DNA from: Micromonospora andamanensis
GTDB taxonomy: Bacteria; Actinomycetota; Actinomycetes; Mycobacteriales; Micromonosporaceae
Assembly (NCBI RefSeq): GCF_016863495.1
Contig: NZ_BOOZ01000035.1
Span: 1 to 64,000 of the forward strand
DNA: 64,000 nucleotides
Direction: 5' to 3'
This document shows, piece after piece, positions 36,634 to 44,659 of this stretch (positions are counted from its first letter, which is position 1; every line of letters begins with the position of its first letter). The notes under the pieces were generated by a model. The model ran no database searches. It saw only the letters and a program-made list of their open reading frames with translations, and was not told where the DNA came from. A program made the position numbers and the translations under genes.

Positions 36634-38870
36634 GGCTGCTGCGGGCGGCGGCGGTGCCGGTGACGCTCGTCGTGCTGGTCACGCTGGCCGGTGTGGTGCT
36701 CGGCCGGGTGTATGCGGGGTCGCTGCTGACGATGCTGGTGGCCGGCTCGGCTGTCGGGTCGGTGCTGGTCAGCATGGTGACCCGGCGGTTGGCGTCCTGG
36801 CTGGTCGCGCCGGTGTCGGTGCTGGCCATGCTCGGGTGGACGGCGGTCTGCCTGCGGTTGGCCGCCGCCGACGCGCAGCTGCCGGGTGGGTTCGTCGAGG
36901 TGGCCGGCGACGCCGCCCGTAACGCGATTCCCCGGCTGCTGACCGCGATGATCCCGGTGGAGGCGACGCCGGACACGATCCTGCTGCCGGTGGTGGCCGC
37001 CTGGCTGGCCGGGCTGGCCGGCGCGGAGGTGGCGCTGCGGGCCGGGCGGGTGCTGCTGGGCTACCTGCCGCCGGTGCTGCTGCACGCCGGCGCGGTGTAC
37101 GTGGTCGGGCCGAACGCGGAGCCGGCGATCGGCGCGACTGCGGCGTTTGTGGTGGCGGCGGCGCTCGGGTTGGCGGTGTCGTCCCGGAGGCCCGACGAGG
37201 ATCCGCTCGACGGGCTCGCCCCGACGGTGCGGTCCGGGGTACAGGTACGGCTGGCGGTGGCCTCGGCCGCCGGAACGGCGGTGGTGGTGGCGCTGGCGGC
37301 GCTGCTCGGCCCGGCGGTGGCCGCCCTGGTGGACGCCCGACCTGTCGATCCCCGCCGCTATGTGGAGCCGCCGCAGGTGGAGACGCTTGACGAGAATCCG
37401 CTGATCCGGATCTCGGGTTGGGCATTGAACCCGGAGCAGGAACTGTTCCAGGTGGCGACCGACTCCCCCGGCCCGACAGACCCGACCGAGGGTGCGGCGA
37501 CGGGCGGTGCCGCGGTGCGGATCCGGCTGGCCGTGCTCAGCGACTACGACGGGGTCACCTGGCGGGTTGGCGCGACCTACCGCAACGCCGGCCGCATCCT
37601 GCCGACCACGGAACCGGCCCCGCACGCCACAGTCGACACCGTGCGGCAGGAGATCACCGTGGGTGACCTCAGTGGACGGCTGCTGCCTGCGGTACCAACC
37701 CCGCGCGAGGTCAGTGGTGCCCGGGTCGCCTACGACCCGGGCACCGGCACGCTGATCCGTCCCGACGGTCTCGCCCCCGGCCTGCGCTACACGGTGACCT
37801 CCGCCCGGGAACGCCCCGATGCCAACCTGCTGGCCACCGCGAACACCCCGGCCGGCGACGGGGTGGCCCGGGTGCTGCACGTCCCCGACGGCGCGCCTGA
37901 GCAGTTGCGGCGGCTGGCCACCCAGCTGGCCGAGGAGAACGGCGCGCCGTACGCGCGGGCGGCGGCGATCGAGCAGTGGCTGTCCGAGCACTACCGGCTG
38001 GTCGCCGACGCACCGAGCGGCCACGCCTACCCGAATCTGGCGTTCTTCCTGTTCGGGCCGCGCAACGGTGGCGGGCAGCGCGGCACGTCCGAACAGTTCG
38101 CGGCGTCGTTCGCGGTGCTGGGACGGCTCGCCGGGCTGCCGACCCGGGTGGTGGTCGGGTTCGCCGCCCCCGGGTCCGGTCCGGTGCGGGCCGCCGACGC
38201 GTACGCCTGGCCGGAGGTGCTCTTCGACGGTCTCGGCTGGGTGGCGTTCGATCCGCTGCCCCGACCGGACGAGGAACCCCGGCCGGTGGAGGAGGACTTC
38301 CGCCCCCAGCCGGAGGACCCGCCACCGTCGGAGCAGCCGGAACCCACCCTGGAGCCGACCGCCTCGCCACCGGCGGCTGCCGCCCCCGGTGGCCCCACGG
38401 ACAGCGGCGTACCGACGCCGGTGCTTGTCGGTGGCACCGGCGGTGGTCTGCTGCTCGTCGTCGTGGCGCTGCTGGTCACCCTGGCAGGGCTGCGCCGGGC
38501 CCAGACCCGGGCCCGACTGCACCGGGGCGACCCCCAGCACCGCATAGCCGGCGCCTGGCGGGAGCTGACCGACACGCTGCGGCTGGCCGGGCAGCCGGTC
38601 GCCGCCGACCTCTCCGCCACCGAGGTCGCCGCGCAGGCCCGACAGGCCTTTGCCGACGTTCGGCCGCCGGCAGCGGCGTACGGGGCCGCCGAGGAGCTGG
38701 CCCGGCTGGTCAATCAGGTCAGCTTCGCGCCCGGCACGGCCGACGAGGAGCAGGCCGGTGCCGCCGCCGCGGCGGTCACCGTCTACACCGCGGCGGTGCG
38801 GGCGGCGCGTCCCCGCTGGCGGCGACTGCTCTGGTCGGTGCACCCGGGCCCGCTGCGCTGGCGCCGCTGA
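36630..38870 (+). CDS. TgpA-like (DUF3488) transglutaminase-domain membrane protein, catalytic residues lost
   Basis: 746 aa from the GTG at 36630 that overlaps the DUF58 stop. Five or six N-terminal membrane helices (LRAAAVPVTLVVLVTLAGVV onward) correspond to DUF3488. A large extracytoplasmic region contains the transglutaminase core, then a Pro-rich linker, another helix (VLVGGTGGGLLLVVVALLVTLAGL) and a DUF4129-like C-terminal tail. In active members the core reads G-x-C-x-QFA and DAHAWPE; here it reads GTSEQFAASFAVL (Cys to Ser) and ADAYAWPEVLF (His to Tyr), while the Asp of VAFDPLP remains. The enzyme is therefore probably catalytically inactive and may act as a binding scaffold for the MoxR/DUF58 complex. 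Codons at both positions are unambiguous (tcc, tac). Confidence 0.88.
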   Translation: MRLLRAAAVPVTLVVLVTLAGVVLGRVYAGSLLTMLVAGSAVGSVLVSMVTRRLASWLVAPVSVLAMLGWTAVCLRLAAADAQLPGGFVEVAGDAARNAIPRLLTAMIPVEATPDTILLPVVAAWLAGLAGAEVALRAGRVLLGYLPPVLLHAGAVYVVGPNAEPAIGATAAFVVAAALGLAVSSRRPDEDPLDGLAPTVRSGVQVRLAVASAAGTAVVVALAALLGPAVAALVDARPVDPRRYVEPPQVETLDENPLIRISGWALNPEQELFQVATDSPGPTDPTEGAATGGAAVRIRLAVLSDYDGVTWRVGATYRNAGRILPTTEPAPHATVDTVRQEITVGDLSGRLLPAVPTPREVSGARVAYDPGTGTLIRPDGLAPGLRYTVTSARERPDANLLATANTPAGDGVARVLHVPDGAPEQLRRLATQLAEENGAPYARAAAIEQWLSEHYRLVADAPSGHAYPNLAFFLFGPRNGGGQRGTSEQFAASFAVLGRLAGLPTRVVVGFAAPGSGPVRAADAYAWPEVLFDGLGWVAFDPLPRPDEEPRPVEEDFRPQPEDPPPSEQPEPTLEPTASPPAAAAPGGPTDSGVPTPVLVGGTGGGLLLVVVALLVTLAGLRRAQTRARLHRGDPQHRIAGAWRELTDTLRLAGQPVAADLSATEVAAQARQAFADVRPPAAAYGAAEELARLVNQVSFAPGTADEEQAGAAAAAVTVYTAAVRAARPRWRRLLWSVHPGPLRWRR

Positions 38871-38886
38871 GCTTGCCCTGGGTGCC

Positions 38887-38892
38887 TACCGT
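38887..38892 (+). promoter_or_regulatory. -10 element of a leaderless gene (TACCGT)
   Basis: taccgt ends 7 nt before the G of the GTG at 38899, the normal distance from a -10 hexamer to the transcription start. The following small membrane protein gene therefore seems to be transcribed without a 5' leader. Confidence 0.5.
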
Positions 38893-38898
38893 CGAACC

Positions 38899-39183
38899 GT
38901 GACCACGTGGCTGGCTCTCCTCATTGCGCTTGTCGCGGTGGTGTCCGTCACCGCCGCGACGCTCCTCGTCGTCCGTCGCCGACGTGTCCCCCGGCCGATG
39001 ACTCGTCAGCAGCGACTTGCCGCTGCCGCTAAGGCCACCCGGGAGCTGCGTCGCTCCGCACCCCGCCGACGCCGTGGTTCCGGCGTCGGACCGAGCGGCG
39101 TGCCCGACCGCCACTCGGCCGCCATCGCCGAGAACGCCACCTACGGTGATGCTGCCGGCTTCGGTGGTGGCGGCGCGCCCTGA
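38899..39183 (+). CDS. Small single-span membrane protein
   Basis: 94 aa from a GTG at 38899, predicted leaderless. The N-terminus is one membrane helix (TTWLALLIALVAVVSVTAATLLVV) followed by a basic cytoplasmic tail (RRRRVPRPMTRQQRL) and a Gly-rich end. It has no recognised domain. Its last 43 nt overlap the 3' end of the convergent SDR gene. Confidence 0.6.
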   Translation: MTTWLALLIALVAVVSVTAATLLVVRRRRVPRPMTRQQRLAAAAKATRELRRSAPRRRRGSGVGPSGVPDRHSAAIAENATYGDAAGFGGGGAP

Positions 39184-39977
39184 TCGGCGGCACCCAACCG
39201 GCGGACGAGTTTACGCAGGCCGGACTGCCAGCCGTCGGGGTCCTCGGCGCGGCGGCGGGCGTAGTCGGCGACATCGGGGTGCGGCAGGATCAGGAACCGT
39301 TCCTCAGCCATCCCGGCCACCGCCGCCGCAGCCACGTCGTCCGGGCTGAGCACCGCACCGGAGGCCGCGATGACCCGGGCACCCAGATGTCCGGCGGCCA
39401 GTCCGTCGGCCAGCATCGCCGTGTCGACGCCCTGCGGGCACAGTGCGCTGACCCGGATGCCCTGGTCGCGGTAGGTCACCGACAGCCATTCGGCGAACCC
39501 CACGGCGGCGTGCTTGGTGGTGGTGTACGCGGCGTCGCCGACGGCGGTCAGCACCCCCGCCGCCGAGCAGGTGTGCAGCAGGTAGCCGCTGCCCCGGGCG
39601 AGCATCGCCGGCAGAGCCGCCCGGGCGGCGTAGACGTGGGCGAGGACGTTGACCCGCCAGGACCGTTCCCAGCCGGCGTCGTCGACCTCCACTCCCCCGC
39701 CGGTGCTCACCCCGGCGTTGGCGCAGAACACGTCGATGCGGCCGTAGCGGCGTTCGGTGTCGGCGACCAGGGCGCGTACCTGCTCCTCGTCGGTGACGTC
39801 GACCGCAACGCCCCGGGCCAGCGGGCCCACGGCGTCGGCGACCGCCTCGACGGCGGCGCCGTCCAGGTCGGCCAGGACCAGCGCGGCGGCTCCCTCGGCG
39901 GCGAACCGCCGGGCCAGCGCCGCCCCGATTCCCCCGGCCCCGCCGGTGATCACCGCTACCCGGTCGGTGAGGTTCAC
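39141..39977 (-). CDS. Short-chain dehydrogenase/reductase (SDR)
   Basis: 278 aa. The classical SDR motifs are present: cofactor-binding TGGAGGIG near residue 12, NAG in VFCANAGVS, catalytic Ser in HTCSAAG, and YTTTK supplying Tyr and Lys. The GTG start at 39977 has aaggag 5 nt upstream and overlaps the stop of the monooxygenase gene (GTGA), so the two form an operon. The Asp after the second strand (LADLD) suggests NAD(H) preference. The physiological substrate is not evident. Confidence 0.9.
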   Translation of the reverse strand: MNLTDRVAVITGGAGGIGAALARRFAAEGAAALVLADLDGAAVEAVADAVGPLARGVAVDVTDEEQVRALVADTERRYGRIDVFCANAGVSTGGGVEVDDAGWERSWRVNVLAHVYAARAALPAMLARGSGYLLHTCSAAGVLTAVGDAAYTTTKHAAVGFAEWLSVTYRDQGIRVSALCPQGVDTAMLADGLAAGHLGARVIAASGAVLSPDDVAAAAVAGMAEERFLILPHPDVADYARRRAEDPDGWQSGLRKLVRRLGAADQGAPPPPKPAASP

Positions 39978-40972
39978 GCCGACTCCTTCGCGTCGAGCCC
40001 GAGCCGGGCGACAAGCGTGGCCAGCGCCACCGGGTCGGTGGCGGTGACCTCCGGGGTGGGCAGCAACGCCAGCACCGGTACGTCCACCCCGGCGGCCACG
40101 TACCTGTTGACCTGTGCCCGGCACTGCTCGGGTGAGCCGTGCAGGATCAGCGCGTCGACCACCTCGTCCGGGATCGCGGCCAGGGCGCCGCGCCGGTCGC
40201 CGGCCGCCCACGCCGCCCACATGCCGGCAAGCGCCTCCTGCCGGCCGAGCCACCTGTGGAACTCCGCGTACGCGGGCACGGTCAGGTAGCTGGTGATCAT
40301 CCGCCGGCCGAGGGTGCGGGCGTACCCGGCGTCCTCGGTGGGACAGACGAAGATCCGGGCGGCCACCTCGAACTGCGGACGCCGCTGCCCCAGCTCGGCC
40401 ACCGCGCGGGGCACGTCGGTGGCGGCGAGCCAGTTGAGGATGACTCCGTCGGCCTCGGCGGCGGCCAGCCGCAGCATGCCGGGACGCAACGCGGCCAGCA
40501 GCAGCGGCGGCGGCACCATCGGCGCCCGGTCCAGGGTGAACCGGCGTACGGCGAAGGTGTCGAACGCGCCGTCGACGGTCTCCCCGCGCAGTGCCGCCCG
40601 CAGGAAGCGCAGCACGTCACGGGTACGCCGGAACGGTTCGGTGAACTCCACGGCGTTCCAGTCGGAGACCACCACAGGCGACGACGCGCCGATGCCGAGG
40701 GCGAACCGGCCGGGTGCGGCGTCGGCGAGCGCGGCGGCGCTCATCGCCAGCAGGCCGGGGCCACGGGTGAACGCCGGCGTGATCGCGGTGCCCAGCCGCA
40801 GCCCGGGCTGCCAGGCGGCGGCCAGCGCCAACGGGGTGAACGCGTCGGCCCCGTTGACCTCCGAGGACCACACGTCGGTGTAGCCGGCGTCGGCCAGCGC
40901 CGCGTACACCGCGGCGTGGTCGGCGAGCGGGATTCCGCCCAACGGCACCGTCATTGCCCATCGCGTCGTCAT
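39974..40972 (-). CDS. Luciferase-like (F420- or FMN-dependent) monooxygenase family protein
   Basis: 332 aa from ATG 40972 (MTTRWAMTVPLGG). It has a TIM-barrel of the bacterial luciferase/F420-reductase superfamily, with DVWSSEVNGADAFTPLALAA, LGTAITPAFTRGP, ALGIGASSPVVV and a C-terminal LHGSPEQCRAQVNRYVAAGVD. In actinomycetes such proteins usually use coenzyme F420. It is coupled to the downstream SDR gene by a GTGA overlap, so both may act on the same substrate. The frame extends upstream of 40972 only as a shadow of the divergent DUF1028 gene. Confidence 0.85.
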   Translation of the reverse strand: MTTRWAMTVPLGGIPLADHAAVYAALADAGYTDVWSSEVNGADAFTPLALAAAWQPGLRLGTAITPAFTRGPGLLAMSAAALADAAPGRFALGIGASSPVVVSDWNAVEFTEPFRRTRDVLRFLRAALRGETVDGAFDTFAVRRFTLDRAPMVPPPLLLAALRPGMLRLAAAEADGVILNWLAATDVPRAVAELGQRRPQFEVAARIFVCPTEDAGYARTLGRRMITSYLTVPAYAEFHRWLGRQEALAGMWAAWAAGDRRGALAAIPDEVVDALILHGSPEQCRAQVNRYVAAGVDVPVLALLPTPEVTATDPVALATLVARLGLDAKESA

Positions 40973-41043
40973 CGGTCGATGGTGCCCGTCCCGGCGTCGT
41001 CGGGCAAGGTCGTCGCGGCGCGGCCGTAGCACGCCAGCAGCGC

Positions 41044-41049
41044 TAACCT
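41044..41049 (+). promoter_or_regulatory. -10 element of a leaderless gene (TAACCT)
   Basis: taacct lies 8 nt before the GTG at 41057. There is no Shine-Dalgarno sequence in between, consistent with leaderless expression of the DUF1028 gene. Confidence 0.45.
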
Positions 41050-41056
41050 TCCCAGC

Positions 41057-41920
41057 GTGACATTCTCCCTCGTGGCCCGCTCGGACGACGGCCGGCTGCA
41101 CGGCATCGTCGTGGCCAGTCGTTTCCTGGCTGCCGGGGCCCTCGTGCCGGGCGCCGCGGCCGAGGTCGGCGCGATCGCCACCCAGGCGCACGTGAACCTG
41201 GCCTACCGGCCGCAGGGCCTGGCGCTGCTGCGTACCGGTGTGTCGGCCGCCGGGGTGGTCGCCGGCCTGGTCGCCGCCGACCCGGAACGTGACCACCGGC
41301 AGCTCGGTGTGGTCGCCGCCACCGGGCCGGGTGCCACCTGGACCGGTCCGCACTGCCGGGGCTGGGCCGGTGGGCAGGCCGGCGACGGCTGGGCGGCGCA
41401 GGGGAACATCCTCACCGGCCCGCAGGTCGTCGACGCGCTACGGGACACCTGGCTGGCCGGTGCCGAACTGCCGTTCCCGCAGCGGCTGCTCGCGGCGCTG
41501 CGGGCCGGCGAGGCGGCCGGCGGCGACCGGCGCGGTCGGCAGAGCGCGGGGCTGCTGGTGGTGCGCCGTTGCGGCGGGTACGGCGGCACCGGCGACGTCA
41601 TGATCGACCTGCGGGTCGACGACCACCCCGACCCGGTCACCGAACTCGACAGGCTGCTCGGGGTGCACATGCTGCTGTTCAGCCGGCCCGACCCGGCCAC
41701 CCTGCTGGACCTGACAGGCGCGCTGGCCGTCGAGGTCGCCGGTCTGCTGACTGCGCTCGGGTATCCGGCCGACCCGGCGGAGCCCGAGGACGCGCTTGTC
41801 GACTGGGCCGGGCTGGAAAACCTGGAGGAGCGGTTGGCGCCCGGCCGGATCGACCCGGTGGTCCTGGCGCACCTGCGCGCCGCCGCCCCGCACGTGCCGG
41901 CACCCCGGACCGCCGCCTGA
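41057..41920 (+). CDS. DUF1028 family protein (Ntn-hydrolase-like)
   Basis: 287 aa from a GTG. The N-terminal sequence TFSLVARSDDGRLHGIVVASRFLAAGALVPGA, then IATQAHVNLAYRPQGLALL and WTGPHCRGWAGGQAGDGWAAQGNIL, matches DUF1028, a family with an Ntn-hydrolase fold and unknown substrate. The C-terminal about 90 residues are an acidic helical addition. It is divergent from the monooxygenase-SDR pair and predicted to be leaderless. Confidence 0.85.
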   Translation: MTFSLVARSDDGRLHGIVVASRFLAAGALVPGAAAEVGAIATQAHVNLAYRPQGLALLRTGVSAAGVVAGLVAADPERDHRQLGVVAATGPGATWTGPHCRGWAGGQAGDGWAAQGNILTGPQVVDALRDTWLAGAELPFPQRLLAALRAGEAAGGDRRGRQSAGLLVVRRCGGYGGTGDVMIDLRVDDHPDPVTELDRLLGVHMLLFSRPDPATLLDLTGALAVEVAGLLTALGYPADPAEPEDALVDWAGLENLEERLAPGRIDPVVLAHLRAAAPHVPAPRTAA

Positions 41921-41999
41921 CCCACCACCCGCCGGCCGCGTTCCGGCTACCGCGCCGGTGGCGACTCGCGCGGGCGGGTGCGCGGCGGTCGGGCGCCGG

Positions 42000-42680
42000 T
42001 CAGCCGCCGAAGGCGAGCAGTCGGATGCCGGCGGCGTCGAGGGCGTCCTGCTCGGCTCGGCTGCGCGGGCTGCGGCCGGTGGCTTTGAAGATCAGGGTCA
42101 GCCGGTCCCAGCCGAGGTCCGCCGGCAGGGGCTGCCCGCCGGTGAGCAGGTCGGCGATGACCCGGGCGGCCGTCGGGGTCAGCCACGGCGGCCGGTCCAG
42201 CGCCTCGGCCAGATCGAGGCCGTGCACGCCGACCTCCACCACCCGGGTACGCAGAAACTCGGTAACGGTCATCGGGTCGCCGTGCCGGGTGCGTACCACC
42301 CGGTCGGCGGGGTGGGCGTCGACGGCGGCGAGGGTGGCCCGCCAGGCCCTGTCGAAGCCGGTGCCGGGCCCGGCCGCCAGTTCCTGGCTGCGGTGTCGGG
42401 TCGCTTCGGACCGCGCGGACTCGACCCGGTCGGCGTCCACCTGCGGGAGGAACTTCGCCGCTCCGAAGTAGCCGGCGGCGTCGACCCGGGCGGGGCCGGG
42501 CACCGTGGTGGCCAGCATGTCGGCCAGCCGGCCGGCTCCGGTGCGTACGTGGGCCAGCAGATCGGCCACCGTCCACGGCGTGCAGCGGGTCGGGCGGTCG
42601 AGGTCCGACCGGTCGAGGGTACGCAGTACCGCGCCGAGCCGGTCGCACTCGTCGTGGAACGCCGACCTGACCGGGTGCAC
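42000..42680 (-). CDS. Maleylpyruvate isomerase-type (MDMPI/DinB-like) protein
   Basis: 226 aa from a GTG at 42680. The pattern RCTPWTVADLLAHVRTGAGRLADML, then RTRVVEVGVHGLDLAEAL, fits the mycothiol-dependent maleylpyruvate isomerase N-domain family (DinB_2-like four-helix bundle), where the His of LLAHV, the Glu of VVEVGVH and its His can bind a metal. In mycothiol-producing actinobacteria these act as thiol transferases, mostly with unknown substrates. It starts 4 nt after the PAP2 stop and is in the same operon. Confidence 0.82.
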   Translation of the reverse strand: MHPVRSAFHDECDRLGAVLRTLDRSDLDRPTRCTPWTVADLLAHVRTGAGRLADMLATTVPGPARVDAAGYFGAAKFLPQVDADRVESARSEATRHRSQELAAGPGTGFDRAWRATLAAVDAHPADRVVRTRHGDPMTVTEFLRTRVVEVGVHGLDLAEALDRPPWLTPTAARVIADLLTGGQPLPADLGWDRLTLIFKATGRSPRSRAEQDALDAAGIRLLAFGG

Positions 42681-42684
42681 CCGG

Positions 42685-43572
42685 TCAGCCCTTGTAGCGG
42701 GGAACGAGACGGTGCACGGCGGTCAGCACCAGCGCCATCACCACCGCCATGGAGCCGGCGATGCCGGCGGCGCTGCCCGCGTAGCCGACGAACAGGGGAC
42801 GACGGGACAGTTCCACAGCGGGGGTGGACCGCAGACCCACCAGCCACCACAGGGCCAGCACGCACCCGGTGATCGCGAGCACCCCGGCCACGCCCAGCAG
42901 CAGGGCGGTGAGCCGGTGTGCGTCACCTGGGGCCACCTCGGCCCGTTCCCGCTGGGTGATCAGCAGCAGCAGCCCGGCCAGCGCCGCCCAGACCCCGACG
43001 ACCAGGAACGCGGCGACCGCGTCGCTGGGTCGGTGCCAGCCCGCCGACAGGGTCGCCACCCCGGCGGTCGCGGCGTAGCCGGCACCGATCACGGCACCGA
43101 CGGCCCGCACCTTCGGCGGCAGCACGAGCACCAGGGCCACCGCCACCGAGCCGGCGACCGTGGTGTGCCCGCTGGGCAGGCTGTTACCGACGTACGCCCG
43201 TTCCAGGTCGATGCCGTAGTCGGGGCGGCTCAGTCCGTACTTGAGCAGTTGGGTGGTGACGTTGGCGCCGGCGATCAGCAGGGTCGCCGCGACGGCCAGG
43301 GCGACCCGACCTCGGATCAGCGCGATGAACCCGATCATCACGGTGACCGCCAGCAGCGACACCACGGACATGGCGTTGAGGATCCGGTCGACAGGTTCCT
43401 CGATGTGGTCGCGGCCGATCCGGTTACCGGTGAGGGCCACCGTGTCGATCCACTGGCCGATCTCCGTGTGGAGGGCGAATCGCCAGACGGCGATGAAGGC
43501 CGCCGCCTGGATCAGGGCCAGCACGACCAGCCATACCGCAGTACCACCCCTGGGCGTCACGCGCACCCGCAC
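42685..43572 (-). CDS. PAP2-family membrane phosphatase
   Basis: 295 aa with six predicted membrane helices. The three phosphatase motifs are present: KYGLSRPDYG (KxxxxxxRP-type), NSLPSGHTTVAGS (PSGH) and SAGWHRPSDAVAAF (SRxxxxxHxxxD-type, here with GWHRPSD). These enzymes dephosphorylate lipid phosphates such as undecaprenyl pyrophosphate or phosphatidate at the membrane. A -10-like taagtt on the minus strand (43578-43573) directly abuts the first GTG, so a leaderless start at the GTG at 43566 is also plausible. The MDMPI gene follows in the same operon. Confidence 0.85.
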   Translation of the reverse strand: MRVRVTPRGGTAVWLVVLALIQAAAFIAVWRFALHTEIGQWIDTVALTGNRIGRDHIEEPVDRILNAMSVVSLLAVTVMIGFIALIRGRVALAVAATLLIAGANVTTQLLKYGLSRPDYGIDLERAYVGNSLPSGHTTVAGSVAVALVLVLPPKVRAVGAVIGAGYAATAGVATLSAGWHRPSDAVAAFLVVGVWAALAGLLLLITQRERAEVAPGDAHRLTALLLGVAGVLAITGCVLALWWLVGLRSTPAVELSRRPLFVGYAGSAAGIAGSMAVVMALVLTAVHRLVPRYKG

Positions 43573-43655
43573 AACTTAGCGGCACGCCCCCGGCGTCCGG
43601 CCGGTGGCCCGCCCGTGGCGTGGAGATAGGTTGGGCCGCGGGTGAAGGAGGGCAC

Positions 43656-44381
43656 GTGACCGATACCTCGGAGCGGGACGCCGCCGCGGTCGGGCGACCC
43701 GAGTCACTTGCCGATCTGCTCGGCGGGCGTCGGGGGGCCGTGGACGCCACAGTGCCGCCTGTGGCGTTCACGGTGGGCTGGCTGGCCGGCGGCCGTTCGG
43801 TGCTGGTCGGGGTGGTGGCGGCCCTGGTCGCCGGGGCGGTGGTGGCCGGCTGGCGGCTCCGCCGCGGTGACCGGCCCCGGTCGGTGCTCGTCGGGTTGCT
43901 CGCGGTCTGCGTGGCCGCACTGGTGGTGGTACGCACCGGGCGGGCCGAGGACTTCTTCCTCGTGCAACTGCTGGCCAACGCCGCCAGCGCGCTGGCGTGG
44001 GCGGCCAGCATCGTGGTGCGCTGGCCGCTGCTCGGGGTGGTCGTCGGCACGGCGCTTGGACAGCGCGGGCGCTGGCGGCGTGATCCGGCGCTGCTTCGGG
44101 CGTACGGCCGGGCCAGTTGGGTGTGGACGGGGACCTACCTGCTGCGGGTGGCGGTGTTCCTGCCGCTGTATCTCGGTGGTCACGTCCTCGCCCTGACCGC
44201 GGCCCGGGTGACGCTGACCTGGCCGCTTGTCGCGGCGGCGCTGGCGCTCAGTTGGGCGGTGCTGCGCCGGTCGTTGCCGGCCGGTCATCCGGGGCTGCGG
44301 CACCCGGTGACGCCGCAGTCCGAGCCGGCCGCGAAGGTGCGGAACGACGGCGGGCCGGAGACACCCGGGCCGGCACAATAA
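43656..44381 (+). CDS. DUF3159 membrane protein
   Basis: 241 aa from a GTG at 43656 with aaggaggg 5 nt upstream. After a hydrophilic N-terminus (SLADLLGGRRGAVDATVPPVAF) come six membrane helices, with the family block FFLVQLLANAASALAWAASIVVRWPLLGVVVG in outline and RAYGRASWVWTGTYLLRV. DUF3159 is an actinobacterial family of unknown function, often next to dUTPase/OB-fold genes, which are not present here. A strong hairpin terminator begins 2 nt after the stop. Confidence 0.88.
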   Translation: MTDTSERDAAAVGRPESLADLLGGRRGAVDATVPPVAFTVGWLAGGRSVLVGVVAALVAGAVVAGWRLRRGDRPRSVLVGLLAVCVAALVVVRTGRAEDFFLVQLLANAASALAWAASIVVRWPLLGVVVGTALGQRGRWRRDPALLRAYGRASWVWTGTYLLRVAVFLPLYLGGHVLALTAARVTLTWPLVAAALALSWAVLRRSLPAGHPGLRHPVTPQSEPAAKVRNDGGPETPGPAQ

Positions 44382-44382
44382 G

Positions 44383-44414
44383 GGAGAGGCCGCCACGGGG
44401 GGAGCGGCCTCTCC
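44383..44414 (+). terminator. Hairpin terminator of the DUF3159 gene
   Basis: Perfect 11-bp arms ggagaggccgc (44383-44393) and gcggcctctcc (44404-44414) with a 10-nt loop, starting right after the taa stop of the DUF3159 gene. Confidence 0.8.
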
Positions 44415-44622
44415 GGTGATGTACGTTACTCCGTCCCGGGCCGGGTTGTGATCCCGGGGCGGTCACTTTTTTTCGCGATGTGCGCGCCGTGCCCGGCGGG
44501 TCGGGGTGGTGGGGTGGGCCGACCGCTCCGCTGCGTCGGCCAGAGGGCCGACCCACCCCGGCCTGACCGTGGGTGTCAGGCCGTCAACCGGACCTGCCTC
44601 TACCCCCGAGGCCCGGCCGGTG

Positions 44623-44652
44623 CCTCCGGGTGGGTCACCGCCCACCCGGAGG
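44623..44652 (-). terminator. Hairpin terminator of the GH48 cellulase gene
   Basis: Perfect 12-bp arms cctccgggtggg (44623-44634) and cccacccggagg (44641-44652) with loop tcaccg, 8 nt beyond the stop of the leftward cellulase gene. With 44383-44414 it insulates two convergent genes. The stretch between (44415-44622) has further GC-rich dyads but no gene. Confidence 0.8.
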
Positions 44653-44659
44653 AGTCCGT

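Noticed and set aside
35910-38843. 977-codon open frame on the minus strand
   Set aside because: Antisense of the DUF58 and transglutaminase-like genes, with low-complexity composition and no motifs.
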